The notes under the pieces: model-generated
The model's input: the letters and a program-made list of their open reading frames with translations, nothing else
Told to the model about the DNA's origin: nothing
Database searches by the model: none
Translations under genes and position numbers: made by a program
Origin: Neobacillus sp. WH10
GTDB lineage: Bacteria; Bacillota; Bacilli; Bacillales; Cytobacillaceae
Assembly: GCF_030123405.1 (NCBI RefSeq)
Contig: NZ_CP126110.1
Span: 3,286,001 to 3,350,000, forward strand
Reading direction: 5' to 3'
Length of the DNA stretch: 64,000 nucleotides
Part shown: positions 17,204 to 25,932 of the stretch, one piece after another
Layout: every line of letters begins with the position of its first letter
Numbering within the stretch: the stretch's first letter is position 1

Positions 17204-17255
17204 GGTTTATCGCTCCCTTTTTAATCTCTACATAGTGTTATTTTCCATTAAAAAA

Positions 17256-17278
17256 GGGAAACCATCAAGTGGTTTCCC
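17256..17278 (-). terminator. Terminator after the MFS gene
   Basis: GGGAAACCA and TGGTTTCCC arms with a five-base loop and a minus-strand T run. Confidence 0.9.
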
Positions 17279-17295
17279 CTAAATTAATATTTAGA

Positions 17296-18525
17296 TTAAC
17301 TACTTGTTTCCACGATATCTAAGAATAGATATCTCCTACTTATTAGAGCAACCGAAAAAGAACAAAGAAAAAGTCCAGTTGCCACAATGAAGGTGGTTCT
17401 TACATTAAACAATTCGGTAATCCACCCCTTCACCAGTGATGATATACCAAAAGCACCAAATATCAATGTACCTCTCGCAGAATAGGCTTTAGCTAAAAGT
17501 TGTTCTTTTGCGGTTTTTTGGATAATTGTAGTCTCTGCAACATCACGAGCCATCTGCGGCAATCCAAACAAAAAGGAAACGAATAAAGCAAACCATGGAA
17601 TCGAGGTCATTCCAAACAAAAAAGTAATCACAATTAGACTAAAGGTGGACCAAAGGTTTGTTTTTCCTAAATTTCTTTCTAAAATGTGTGAAAAACGGTA
17701 TATCAACAGACCGCCAAATAGCATTCCTGCAAAGAAGGATCCATTAATAAATCCCCACCAGCTCTCACCTTTATTTAAGGCCTCAGCAACATATACAAAC
17801 AAAATTGCAGCAATCCAAACACCGTTAGCAAAGGTTTCTAAGATATTCATGAAACTAATGGTCCGAAGCTGCTTCGAATCCCAGATGATTCTCCAGCCCT
17901 CTTTTAAGGCATCCATCCGCGATTGGTCATCAACTGTCTGCAGGTCCGTACCATGTTTGATTAATCCCATTAATACTGATGATAACAGATATAAGCTAAA
18001 GGTTAGCCAAAGAATATTTTCAGCACCTAGAGCGACTAACAAGATACTGCCGATCGGCCATGCGATAAGCTGAACGATTTGATCGGAAATGGAGAGTAAA
18101 CTATTGGTTTTCACAAGCTTATTCTCCTCTACAAGACTGGGAACAAGTGCATTTCGAGCAGGAGATGCCCATCCATCTAAAAAAGAAATAAAACAGATAA
18201 GCAAATAAATCCAAAACAGCCAACCATCATTAAAAACAACTGCAGTTATGCACAATACCAATAGCAAAAATGTTTTTCCGATTTGCGAAAAAAATAAAAT
18301 CGATTTGAGCTTATATTTATTGATTACCAATGGTGCCAATAACCCGCTAATTAAAGCAGAAATAGTATTAAAAAACGGAACGAGTGACATATAAGTGACG
18401 GAACCCGTCGCATCAAAGATCAACTTGATTAAACAAACCACATATAATATATCACCAAGATTGGCAGACATTTGCCCAAACCAAAGAAGCCGGAAAGAAG
18501 CTTGTTTTCCAAGAAAATTGGACAT
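17296..18525 (-). CDS. MFS transporter (MFS_3 / macrolide-efflux-like)
   Basis: A 409-residue transporter with about twelve hydrophobic helices. The N-terminus reads LLWFGQMSANLGDILYVVCL and the loop after helix six contains a charged stretch, as in the MFS_3 group that includes enterobactin and macrolide exporters. DGWASPARNALVPSLVEENK in the first half is a typical MFS_3 motif. It is monocistronic and ends in a strong terminator. It probably exports a small molecule; the substrate is unknown. Confidence 0.88.
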   Translation of the reverse strand: MSNFLGKQASFRLLWFGQMSANLGDILYVVCLIKLIFDATGSVTYMSLVPFFNTISALISGLLAPLVINKYKLKSILFFSQIGKTFLLLVLCITAVVFNDGWLFWIYLLICFISFLDGWASPARNALVPSLVEENKLVKTNSLLSISDQIVQLIAWPIGSILLVALGAENILWLTFSLYLLSSVLMGLIKHGTDLQTVDDQSRMDALKEGWRIIWDSKQLRTISFMNILETFANGVWIAAILFVYVAEALNKGESWWGFINGSFFAGMLFGGLLIYRFSHILERNLGKTNLWSTFSLIVITFLFGMTSIPWFALFVSFLFGLPQMARDVAETTIIQKTAKEQLLAKAYSARGTLIFGAFGISSLVKGWITELFNVRTTFIVATGLFLCSFSVALISRRYLFLDIVETSS

Positions 18526-18789
18526 AAAACACCCTCACTTTTTATTAAGTTTTTATAAAAAAGTAAGGTTTTTTACATCGGACATCCTCCACATATATCT
18601 AATTTCATTCATTACTAGTATAACAAATTTCCGAATTATTTGTAAATTTTTCCTGGAAATTCGTGTATAATAAATCATGAAAAATATAAAGAATTTTGTC
18701 GATCAAAAGTAAGACCTTGGATGAAACCTTAGGCCGCTTTGTTCGTACAAAGAACAGGTAAGAATAATAATAGAGGTGAGGTTGATACG

Positions 18790-19404
18790 ATGTTTGGAAA
18801 AGTTGCAGCAGATATTTTAGGATTAAGTGATGTCGGTTCTGTTATTAAACCGGAAAATTACGACAAGGTGGACGCAGATGATTATGTCATGCATGAAGAC
18901 AATGAGAAAATTTATTTTATAATTAAATCAAAATCCGATGAGTATTGCTTTACAAATAATGCCCTCATTCATCTTGATGGAACAAGTGCTACAAGTAAAA
19001 AACGCATGCTCCACCGTTATAGTTATGCTACTAACAGAATTTCAGATGTTCATCTTGAAACTGCCGGAACAGTCGACCTTGATGTGGAAATAAAATTTAA
19101 AATCGGCTCTGCTCCTTTCTCAATTGATGTTCACAAGAAACATATTGAGGAGGTAAAGGATTTATATAAAGCTCTTATCAAAATTTCTGAGATCTCACAT
19201 GAAAATGAAACCTCGCTTCAATTTGCCAAACAAAGTCTTGAGGTTGCCTCCACTACACTAGGCAGGATAACTAGTCCGGACAGCAACTTGGTTGTTCAAT
19301 TCAAAATGCTAAACCAGGCTGCCTTTCAGTGGTTAGAAGATAGTAAAAAACAATATTGTGTAAAAGATTTTGGCTTTGTTTTTGAAAAGTATATTAACAA
19401 TTAA
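18790..19404 (+). CDS. PH-domain protein, YvbH-like
   Basis: A 204-residue soluble protein starting at ATG 18790 behind AGAGGTGAGG; the longer reading from 18739 lacks a site. It has an N-terminal bacterial PH-like domain (about residues 8-125, with DDYVMHEDNEKIYFIIKSK and YCFTNNALIHLDGTSATSKK) and a helical C-terminal tail with HKKHIEEVKDLYKALIKISE. This is the layout of Bacillus YvbH, where the tail is an oligomerisation helix. The cellular role is not established. Confidence 0.8.
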   Translation: MFGKVAADILGLSDVGSVIKPENYDKVDADDYVMHEDNEKIYFIIKSKSDEYCFTNNALIHLDGTSATSKKRMLHRYSYATNRISDVHLETAGTVDLDVEIKFKIGSAPFSIDVHKKHIEEVKDLYKALIKISEISHENETSLQFAKQSLEVASTTLGRITSPDSNLVVQFKMLNQAAFQWLEDSKKQYCVKDFGFVFEKYINN

Positions 19405-19414
19405 CTATAAAGCT

Positions 19415-19454
19415 AACCCCAAACTTGATATATCCCATCAAGCTTGGGGTTTTT
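19415..19454. terminator. Bidirectional terminator
   Basis: CCCCAA-CTTGAT and ATCAAG-TTGGGG arms with one mismatch. It lies between the convergent PH-domain and nitroreductase genes and carries T runs both ways. Confidence 0.88.
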
Positions 19455-19456
19455 GT

Positions 19457-20089
19457 TTATCTATAATCGATTAGAACATCTTCTAATGGTAAGCGATTTG
19501 TCTTAAATGCAGGTGCAGCAGCCTTTCCTATAGGAATCAAAACAACTGGAAAATAACGATCCGACACTTTAAATTTTTCCATGAATTGTTCTTTGTTAAA
19601 GCCACCCATTGGCACTGTATCGAAGCCTCTATCTTTAGCAATTAGCATGATCTGCATTGAAATAAGTCCAGCATCAAATGCAGCAATGTTTTTCCTAATT
19701 TCTTCTGGAGCGAATGGGTACGTTTTATTTGTACTTTCGATTAATCGCTCCATATTTGCTTCATCCATATAACCTGCTTCATGGGCACTTCGATATACTT
19801 TTTCCACACTCTTATACATCTCTTTATCACCAAGTACTGCAATAACAGCAGATGCAGTTTCGACTTGTTCTTGGTTGTTAGCAATGGTTCTAAGCTCTTT
19901 CTTTGTTTCTTGGTCTTGGATCACAATAAAGCGCCAAGGCTGAAGATTACTTGAGGATGGTGCTTGTGTCGCTTCCGTTAGTATATCTTTAATATCCCCT
20001 TGTGAAATTTTATATGTTGGATCATATTTTCTAACTGAGTGACGCTCTTTTATTAGTTCAGACAGACTTTTTGATAAAACAGGTTGCAT
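19457..20089 (-). CDS. Nitroreductase family protein, YodC-like
   Basis: A 210-residue FMN-dependent nitroreductase. The FMN-phosphate motif RHSVRKYD is near the N-terminus, followed by ATQAPSSSNLQPWRFIVI, and GGFNKEQF occurs in the second half, as in B. subtilis YodC. It would reduce quinones or nitro compounds with NAD(P)H in the cytoplasm. It is divergent from an HxlR-type regulator, with two palindromic operators between them, matching the yodB/yodC arrangement used against quinone and disulfide stress. Confidence 0.88.
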   Translation of the reverse strand: MQPVLSKSLSELIKERHSVRKYDPTYKISQGDIKDILTEATQAPSSSNLQPWRFIVIQDQETKKELRTIANNQEQVETASAVIAVLGDKEMYKSVEKVYRSAHEAGYMDEANMERLIESTNKTYPFAPEEIRKNIAAFDAGLISMQIMLIAKDRGFDTVPMGGFNKEQFMEKFKVSDRYFPVVLIPIGKAAAPAFKTNRLPLEDVLIDYR

Positions 20090-20114
20090 GAAAGATATCC
20101 TCCTAGTGTGTATT

Positions 20115-20133
20115 AACTTACTATTAGTAAGTT
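20115..20133. promoter_or_regulatory. YodB-like operator 1
   Basis: AACTTACTATTAGTAAGTT, a perfect palindrome around a central T, next to the nitroreductase start. It resembles the TACT...AGTA boxes bound by YodB in B. subtilis. Confidence 0.78.
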
Positions 20134-20141
20134 AAAGTCAT

Positions 20142-20156
20142 CTTACTATTAGTAAG
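20142..20156. promoter_or_regulatory. YodB-like operator 2
   Basis: CTTACTATTAGTAAG, a second copy of the same palindrome core, 27 bases downstream of operator 1 (centre to centre about 25 bp) and nearer the regulator gene. Confidence 0.75.
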
Positions 20157-20220
20157 TACCTACCGTCAAGCATAATAAATATGGTATTATAAAGTTAGAA
20201 AAGTAAAAATGAGGTATTTT

Positions 20221-20601
20221 ATGATGGATGAAATTAATAAACAGAATGATATGAATTGCACTGAAAAGGAAATGCAGCATACCTGCACCAATTTCCATAA
20301 TGCCATTGAATTTATCGGCAAACGTTGGATGGGTGCTGTTATTTATGCTTTATTAGCAGGTCCAAAACGATACCATGAAATCATTTCCTCTATACCTGGA
20401 ATATCTGATAGACTATTAACAGAAAGATTGCGTGACTTGGAAAATGAAGGACTGATCGTCAAAAAAATCATTACTGCTTCTCCTAAAAAAGTTGAATATG
20501 AATTAACACCAATTGGGAAAGAACTCGAAGAAGTCATAAAAATACTTGTTAAATGGGTGAAGAACCGTGAAGTTACTCATGGTAATGAGAACTCCCAATA
20601 G
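20221..20601 (+). CDS. HxlR (DUF24) family regulator, YodB-like
   Basis: About 126 residues with a winged helix of the HxlR type: CTNFHNAIEFIGKRWMGAVIYAL, GPKRYHEIISSIPGISDRLLTERLRDLE, and the wing ASPKKVEYELTPIG. Two cysteines sit just before the HTH (NCTEKEMQHTC); the one nearer the HTH occupies the place of the redox-sensing cysteine of YodB/HypR. ATG at 20221 or 20224 is preferred because GAGGT within the longer reading is the binding site. It probably represses the divergent nitroreductase and itself until oxidised. Confidence 0.85.
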   Translation: MMDEINKQNDMNCTEKEMQHTCTNFHNAIEFIGKRWMGAVIYALLAGPKRYHEIISSIPGISDRLLTERLRDLENEGLIVKKIITASPKKVEYELTPIGKELEEVIKILVKWVKNREVTHGNENSQ

Positions 20602-20604
20602 CTA

Positions 20605-20639
20605 AAAAAATGCATGCACGATTTCGTACATGCATTTTT
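20605..20639. terminator. Bidirectional terminator
   Basis: AAAAATGCATG and CATGCATTTTT arms with an imperfect ACG/CGT extension. It sits between the convergent HxlR and YitT genes. Confidence 0.88.
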
Positions 20640-20643
20640 CTAT

Positions 20644-21459
20644 TTAGGATGGATTTTGACGATGAAACAGTCCCATTACTTCAATGGTTTCTGTAATATT
20701 TACGAATGCGGCAGGGTCCACTTCAGTTATGAGATTTTTCACCTCATTTAATTCGTATCTAGAAATAACTGTAATTAATACATTCCGTTGGTCATTAGAA
20801 TAACCGCCGACACCGTCCATGATGGTCAATCCTCTGTATAAGTTAGTCAGCAGGTGATCTCTCATTTCTTGACCTTTCACTGTAATGATCATTATCGTTA
20901 ATTTAGCATGATCGGTATAAATAGCATCCACCACTTTACCGGTTACATAAATGGATACTAATGTATTTAATGCCGCATCCCAAGTAAATAGAAATCCACT
21001 AATAATAATGACAACAGCGTTCATACCCGATAACAGGATCCCAATTGGAAAATCTTTTTTCCTTGAAACGATCATACCAATGATATCAAAGCCGCCAGTT
21101 GATCCCGCACATCGGAATACGATACCTACCCCTAAACCTGCTAAAGCACCTCCGAATATGGATGATAAAATAGGATCCTTTGCAATTGCTATAACAGGTA
21201 CTATATAAAGTCCCACTGAAATGATCAGCACCGAGAAAATAGAATTCATGATAAACTTTTTCCCTAACTTTTTATACCCAATAATCAATAAAGGAAGGTT
21301 CAATAGAAAGTTGGCTAATCCTGTGTTAATCGGGGTAATTATCCCTAACATCATGGAAATCCCGCTCAGTCCACCGCTTAACACCTCATGGGGAATTAAA
21401 AATAGGTTAAAGCCCATCACAATAATAAGTGAACCTGATATAATTCCGACAAGCTGCAT
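20644..21459 (-). CDS. YitT family membrane protein (DUF2179), second copy
   Basis: A 271-residue paralog of the protein at 11203-12120. It has five hydrophobic helices with PHEVLSGGLSGISMMLGI and GGALAGLGVGIVFRCAGSTGG, then a C-terminal DUF2179 domain beginning near GLTIMDGVGGYSNDQRN. Compared with the first copy it lacks the basic cytoplasmic head. Monocistronic. The family is widespread in Firmicutes but its function is unknown. Confidence 0.9.
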   Translation of the reverse strand: MQLVGIISGSLIIVMGFNLFLIPHEVLSGGLSGISMMLGIITPINTGLANFLLNLPLLIIGYKKLGKKFIMNSIFSVLIISVGLYIVPVIAIAKDPILSSIFGGALAGLGVGIVFRCAGSTGGFDIIGMIVSRKKDFPIGILLSGMNAVVIIISGFLFTWDAALNTLVSIYVTGKVVDAIYTDHAKLTIMIITVKGQEMRDHLLTNLYRGLTIMDGVGGYSNDQRNVLITVISRYELNEVKNLITEVDPAAFVNITETIEVMGLFHRQNPS

Positions 21460-21571
21460 AAAAATCCTCCTGTACTAGCACAATATTATTTAAAAATCAT
21501 ACCGATTCTCTTATTCAATGTAAATTAATTGTTTTTTCGCAATAGTTTTGATTCGCCTGAAAATTTTTCTA

Positions 21572-21599
21572 TTGACAATTTTAAATTAATAATTATACT
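21572..21599 (+). promoter_or_regulatory. Sigma-A promoter of the lysine riboswitch transcript
   Basis: TTGACA (21572-21577) and TATACT (21594-21599) with a 16-base spacer. Transcription would start near 21606, just ahead of the aptamer. Confidence 0.8.
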
Positions 21600-21637
21600 T
21601 TAGTAATATATTAAACTTTATATGCTAAATCCTCATC

Positions 21638-21835
21638 AAACCGATGGGGTAGAGGTCGCGGTTTTTATCAGTATAGCGGACGAGGTGTAGAGACACCCCT
21701 GACTCCGTTTGAAAGGAAAAGCTGCCGAAGCGTGCTTTTATCTCTAAAAAAGCATGCTGGGGCTGTCTCCGAATAGGAACAGAACTGTCACGTTTGGTCT
21801 TACCAGTCAAGCGTGTTGAGCTATCTTTCGGAAGG
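21638..21835 (+). promoter_or_regulatory. Lysine riboswitch (L box) aptamer
   Basis: Conserved L-box elements occur in order: AGAGGTCGCGG near 21650, AGTATAGCGGAC, GAAAGGAAAAGCTGCCGAAG near 21710-21729, CTGGGGCTGTCTCCGAATAGG near 21758 (quoted in part), an ACTGTC segment and GAGCTATC closing the basal helix. Lysine binding should favour the terminator at 21855. The aptamer controls the permease gene that follows. Edges are approximate. Confidence 0.92.
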
Positions 21836-21854
21836 TATGATGCGGGGTATTGAC

Positions 21855-21887
21855 AATGCCATCGATTCTACTTCGATGGCATTTTTT
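21855..21887 (+). terminator. Expression-platform terminator of the lysine riboswitch
   Basis: AATGCCATCGA and TCGATGGCATT arms with a seven-base loop and T run. It lies between the aptamer and the permease start. Confidence 0.92.
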
Positions 21888-21930
21888 ATTCCATCGCTCC
21901 TTCCAAGTAAATAACAAAGGAGTCATGACA

Positions 21931-23412
21931 ATGCAATCAGCAAGAGCACTTGAAGAACATGTTAATACTGGTGATCTGAGCCAGAAAAAAGAAACGACTG
22001 AACTGAAACGAAGTTTAAAATCACGTCACCTTACAATGATTTCTCTTGGGGGAACTATTGGTACCGGATTATTCCTTGCTAGCGGGGGCGCCATTCATAC
22101 TGCCGGACCGGGTGGCGCGATTCTTTCCTATCTCGTCATAGGTGTAATGGTTTACTTTTTAATGCAAAGCTTAGCCGAAATGGGCGCATATATGCCGGTT
22201 GCCGGAAGCTTTAGCACCTATGCAACTAAATTTGTTGACCCCGCACTAGGTTTTGCACTTGGCTGGAACTACTGGTACAACTGGGCGATTACCATTGCTG
22301 CCGAATTAGCTGCAGTTACGATGATAATGAAATTCTGGTTTCCACATACTCCATCGTTAGTATGGAGCAGCATCTTTTTAGTGATTATGTTTCTATTAAA
22401 TTATCTTTCTGTTAAAGGATTTGGGGAAGCAGAATATTGGTTCTCTCTAATTAAGGTAGTAACAGTTATTATCTTTATTATTACTGGCACTTTAATGATT
22501 TTTGGCATTATGGGTGATCATGCGATTGGTTTTAAAAACTTCACAATTGGTGATGCCCCATTCCATGGCGGGTTTATGGCTATGCTTGGAATCTTTATGG
22601 CAGCAGGTTTCTCCTTCCAAGGAACTGAGCTTTTAGGTGTTGCAGCCGGTGAAACCGATGATCCCGGAAAAGCGATTCCACGTGCAGTAAAATCAGTATT
22701 TTGGCGAATACTTTTATTTTATGTATTAGCCATTTTAGTTATTGGACTTTTGATTCCTTATACAAATGAAAACTTGGCCAATGGGGATGTTACTGTCAGC
22801 CCATTCACACTTGTTTTTGAAAAAGCAGGAATTGCCTTTGCGGCATCTGTAATGAATGCCGTCATTTTAACAGCAGTATTATCTGCGGGAAATTCAGGAA
22901 TGTATGCTTCGACCCGTATGCTTTGGGATTTGGCTCGTCAAGGGAAAGCACCAAAATTCCTTGGTAAACTTAATAAAAATGGCGTACCGGTAAATGCGTT
23001 AATTGCTACAACTTTAGTGGGAACACTAGCCTTTCTTGCTTCTTTCTTTGGAGATGGTACCGTTTATGTATGGCTCTTAAACGCTTCTGGAATGTCAGGG
23101 TTTATTGCTTGGCTCGGTATCGCCATTTGCCACTATCGTTTCCGTAGAGCATTTATTGCCCAAGGTAAAGATCTTAGCTTGTTACCATATAAATCAAAAT
23201 TCTTCCCATTTGGGCCGATTTTCGCATTTGCCGTCTGTGCATTTGTTATTTTAGGGCAAAACTATTCTGCCTTTATGGGTGACCATATTGATTGGAACGG
23301 TGTGTTAGTTTCTTATATCGGTTTGCCGCTTTTCCTCATCCTATGGCTTGGCTATAAGTTCATTAAAAAGACAAAGGTTATTCCATTAGAGAACTGTGAT
23401 TTAATAAATTAA
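21931..23412 (+). CDS. lysP: Lysine-specific amino acid permease (APC family, LysP-like)
   Basis: A permease of about 493 residues with twelve hydrophobic helices. The first helix carries ISLGGTIGTGLFLASGG and the next loop AGPGGAILSYLVIG, which are AAT/APC family hallmarks. GETDDPGKAIPRAVKSVFWR follows helix six, as in LysP. Start choice: ATG at 21931 has AAAGGAG eight bases upstream; ATG at 21925 is too close. The lysine riboswitch immediately upstream supports lysine as substrate, so uptake should fall when lysine is plentiful. Confidence 0.92.
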   Translation: MQSARALEEHVNTGDLSQKKETTELKRSLKSRHLTMISLGGTIGTGLFLASGGAIHTAGPGGAILSYLVIGVMVYFLMQSLAEMGAYMPVAGSFSTYATKFVDPALGFALGWNYWYNWAITIAAELAAVTMIMKFWFPHTPSLVWSSIFLVIMFLLNYLSVKGFGEAEYWFSLIKVVTVIIFIITGTLMIFGIMGDHAIGFKNFTIGDAPFHGGFMAMLGIFMAAGFSFQGTELLGVAAGETDDPGKAIPRAVKSVFWRILLFYVLAILVIGLLIPYTNENLANGDVTVSPFTLVFEKAGIAFAASVMNAVILTAVLSAGNSGMYASTRMLWDLARQGKAPKFLGKLNKNGVPVNALIATTLVGTLAFLASFFGDGTVYVWLLNASGMSGFIAWLGIAICHYRFRRAFIAQGKDLSLLPYKSKFFPFGPIFAFAVCAFVILGQNYSAFMGDHIDWNGVLVSYIGLPLFLILWLGYKFIKKTKVIPLENCDLIN

Positions 23413-23426
23413 TTATTTCAGAGTGA

Positions 23427-23450
23427 GCACGCGAAATCGCGTGCTTTTTT
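23427..23450 (+). terminator. Terminator after lysP
   Basis: GCACGCG and CGCGTGC arms with an AAAT loop and T run. Confidence 0.92.
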
Positions 23451-23598
23451 AGTGAAAAATTTTAGTTGTTTTACAATAACAAATTAATTAAATTATTTAC
23501 TTTGTTGCTGTTATTAAGTTTTAAGCAAATAAAAAAACAGACTCATCAATCGAGCCTGCATAAAATTGGCAATCACACATCATTAGAATCATAATGCT

Positions 23599-23817
23599 CT
23601 ACGACTCATAAGATGTCCAAACATATAAATCTTCAATCTGGCAATTCAATGCTTTGGAAATGGTCATCGCAGTATTTAAGCTCATTACCTTCTTTGATAA
23701 GTAGTCGTTGAGTAGACTCCTAGGAATATTTGTATTCCTTTCCAAACTATCCAGATCCATCTCGTTTTTAGATAATAAATCCTTGAGGTTACTTTTTTTT
23801 GCTTTATAATTTGTCAA
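23599..23817 (-). CDS. Small XRE-type helix-turn-helix protein
   Basis: A 72-residue Cro/C1-type DNA-binding protein. Its HTH spans about residues 11-65 with LSKNEMDLDSLERNTNIPRS, LLNDYLSKKVMSLNTAM and KALNCQIEDLYVW. It starts at a TTG codon behind GAGGTG and has no ligand domain. It stands alone, with no phage or toxin gene next to it. Its target is unknown. Confidence 0.83.
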   Translation of the reverse strand: MTNYKAKKSNLKDLLSKNEMDLDSLERNTNIPRSLLNDYLSKKVMSLNTAMTISKALNCQIEDLYVWTSYES

Positions 23818-23969
23818 AATGACACCTCGCTTTTATAAAGCATACCATAGGTACATTATAATGGAAAGTTGAACGGCTTCCATCTGCCGATCTCATATCC
23901 CAATATGTAACAAATAAAGCTAACCAATCTGTGCTATACTTAAGAAGGATTAGTAAAGGGGTGTTGAAT

Positions 23970-24143
23970 TTGAAGAACTCAAATAACCGCTACAATAATG
24001 GTCAAACTGTAAACATAATTGAAACAGGTGAGGTTGTCACCATTTTAAAATGGCAGTATGTTAAAAATATGAAGAGATATTCTTATATCGTTAAAGAACA
24101 TCCAGGTACATTTTATTTCGAAGAAGAGCTGAAAGATTTTTAA
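23970..24143 (+). CDS. Small SH3-like hypothetical protein
   Basis: A 57-residue protein starting at TTG 23970, eight bases after AAAGGGG; the earlier in-frame start at 23931 lacks a site. The product is strand-rich (NGQTVNIIETGEVVTILKW, YSYIVKEHPGTFYFEEEL), a pattern that suggests a small beta-barrel such as an SH3-like or KOW-type fold. No family is recognised. A strong terminator follows. Confidence 0.6.
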   Translation: MKNSNNRYNNGQTVNIIETGEVVTILKWQYVKNMKRYSYIVKEHPGTFYFEEELKDF

Positions 24144-24163
24144 AATGAAGAAATACAACACAA

Positions 24164-24194
24164 AAGAAGACCAATTTAGCGAATTGGTCTTCTT
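24164..24194. terminator. Bidirectional terminator
   Basis: AAGAAGACCAATT and AATTGGTCTTCTT arms with a five-base loop, between the small gene and convergent asnS. Confidence 0.9.
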
Positions 24195-24205
24195 CTTTTT
24201 CATTT

Positions 24206-25597
24206 CTAAAATTCTGCATTACCAGTGGTTCTTGGGAAAGGAATAACGTCTCTAATGTTTGACATACCTGTCAGGTACATGATTAAGCGTTCAAAACCAA
24301 GGCCGTAACCTGAATGTTTTGTACCGCCGTATTTTCTTAATTCCAGGTACCACCAATAATCCTCTTCATTCATTCCAAGTTCTTTGATCTTTGAAGACAG
24401 CACTTTTTCGCGTTCTTCACGCTGGCTGCCTCCCACTAATTCCCCGATTCCAGGTACAAGTAAATCCATTGCAGCAACAGTTTTGTTATCTTCATTTAAT
24501 CTCATATAGAAAGCTTTAATTTCCTTCGGATAGTCAGTAACAAAAACTGGTTTCTTGAACACTTTCTCGCATAAATAGCGCTCATGCTCTGTCTGCAAGT
24601 CTACTCCCCACTCGACCGGATAAGTAAAATTTTCACCTGACTCTTTTAATAGTTCAATTGCTTCCGTATAGGTCACACGGCCAAATTCTGCAGTGCGGGC
24701 ATTATTCAAACGATCCAATACCCCCTTTTCTACAAAGCTGTTAAAGAAATTCATTTCTTCTGGAGCATTCTCTAAAACATAGTTAATGACATATTTCACC
24801 ATATCTTCAGTATTGTCCATAATATCCGGCAGCTCAGCAAATGCCATTTCAGGTTCCATCATCCAGAATTCCGCAGCATGTCGAGCCGTGTTTGAGTTTT
24901 CAGCCCTAAAAGTCGGTCCAAATGTATACACATTTCGGAATGCCAAGGCAAAGGCTTCAGCAGAAAGCTGCCCGCTTACCGTTAGGTTCGTTTCTCTGCC
25001 AAAGAAGTCCTTTGATACATCAGACCGGCCTTCTTCGTTTTTCGGCGGATTATCCATATCTAAGGTGGTAACTCTAAACATTTCACCCGCACCTTCCGTA
25101 TCACTTCCCGTGATAATCGGTGATTGAACATAGACAAATCCGTTCTCCTGGAAAAACTTATGGATCGCATAAGATGCGACCGAACGCACACGAAAGACAG
25201 CCGCAAATGTATTTGTTCTAGGACGTAAATGGGCAATCGTTCTTAAATACTCAAATGTATGTCTTTTCTTCTGTAGTGGATAATCAACATTTGAAGTCCC
25301 TTCAATTACAATCTTTGTAGCTTTAATTTCAAATGGCTGCTTAGCCTCAGGGGTATGGATAAAATCCCCCTCAACTTTAATCGAAGAGCTGATTGGCAGC
25401 TTTGCAATTTCTTTATAGTTTTCTAATTGCTCATCAAATACAATCTGGACTCCTTTAAAAAAGCTGCCATCATTTAATTCAATGAATCCAAAGGTTTTGG
25501 AATCGCGAATCGTTCGAATCCAGCCTGATAATTGCACTTTTTGATCAATAAAGCTTTCCGTATTTCTGTACAAATCCTTGATTAAGGCCTGTTTCAT
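24206..25597 (-). CDS. asnS: Asparagine--tRNA ligase
   Basis: A 463-residue class IIb aminoacyl-tRNA synthetase, normal length. It has an N-terminal OB-fold (VQLSGWIRTIRDSKTFGFIE), motif 2 region PTFRAENSNTARHAAEFWM, where the Asn enzyme carries RAE and HAAEF, and motif 3 GLGFERLIMYLTG. The ribosome binding site is GGAGG seven bases upstream. It charges tRNA-Asn. A leader of about 170 bases carries a strong minus-strand terminator before the gene, suggesting control by attenuation. Unlike in B. subtilis, no aspB or dinG lies beside it in this window. Confidence 0.96.
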   Translation of the reverse strand: MKQALIKDLYRNTESFIDQKVQLSGWIRTIRDSKTFGFIELNDGSFFKGVQIVFDEQLENYKEIAKLPISSSIKVEGDFIHTPEAKQPFEIKATKIVIEGTSNVDYPLQKKRHTFEYLRTIAHLRPRTNTFAAVFRVRSVASYAIHKFFQENGFVYVQSPIITGSDTEGAGEMFRVTTLDMDNPPKNEEGRSDVSKDFFGRETNLTVSGQLSAEAFALAFRNVYTFGPTFRAENSNTARHAAEFWMMEPEMAFAELPDIMDNTEDMVKYVINYVLENAPEEMNFFNSFVEKGVLDRLNNARTAEFGRVTYTEAIELLKESGENFTYPVEWGVDLQTEHERYLCEKVFKKPVFVTDYPKEIKAFYMRLNEDNKTVAAMDLLVPGIGELVGGSQREEREKVLSSKIKELGMNEEDYWWYLELRKYGGTKHSGYGLGFERLIMYLTGMSNIRDVIPFPRTTGNAEF

Positions 25598-25681
25598 AAG
25601 TTTTCCTCCTAAATCATATGTATAAGGTTTAGTTAATAGTCAGTAGGATTATTTTCATCCCTCTAGTCAACAATGGATTAA

Positions 25682-25714
25682 TAAAAAGCCTCCCATCCCA
25701 AATGGGACGAAAGG
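25682..25714 (-). promoter_or_regulatory. Attenuator-like terminator in the asnS leader
   Basis: On the minus strand CCTTTCGTCCC pairs with GGGATGGGAGG around an ATTT loop and is followed by a T run, about 90 bases upstream of asnS. A candidate promoter lies further upstream (TTGCTT and TATAAT with an 18-base spacer, about 25755-25785). No T-box core was found. Confidence 0.65.
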
Positions 25715-25932
25715 TAAAATTCACAGACTATCATCGTTTTTCTTTTATCCCTTCAATATTATATAAAATATTATAGCAAATAAGCAATATTCAACTAAAT
25801 TTCTGGTTCGGCAGAAACTATTTAATTATTATCGGATCATATTTTTAATAATTTTCAGAAAATTTGCAGGATTTTTCTAATTATAGTCGAATTTATTTAA
25901 TATATAAACGATTCTTGATTGGGGGTTACTTT

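Noticed and set aside
25600..25800. T-box riboswitch upstream of asnS
   Set aside because: Leader before the terminator is only about 70 bases and lacks a stem I and the conserved T-box sequence.
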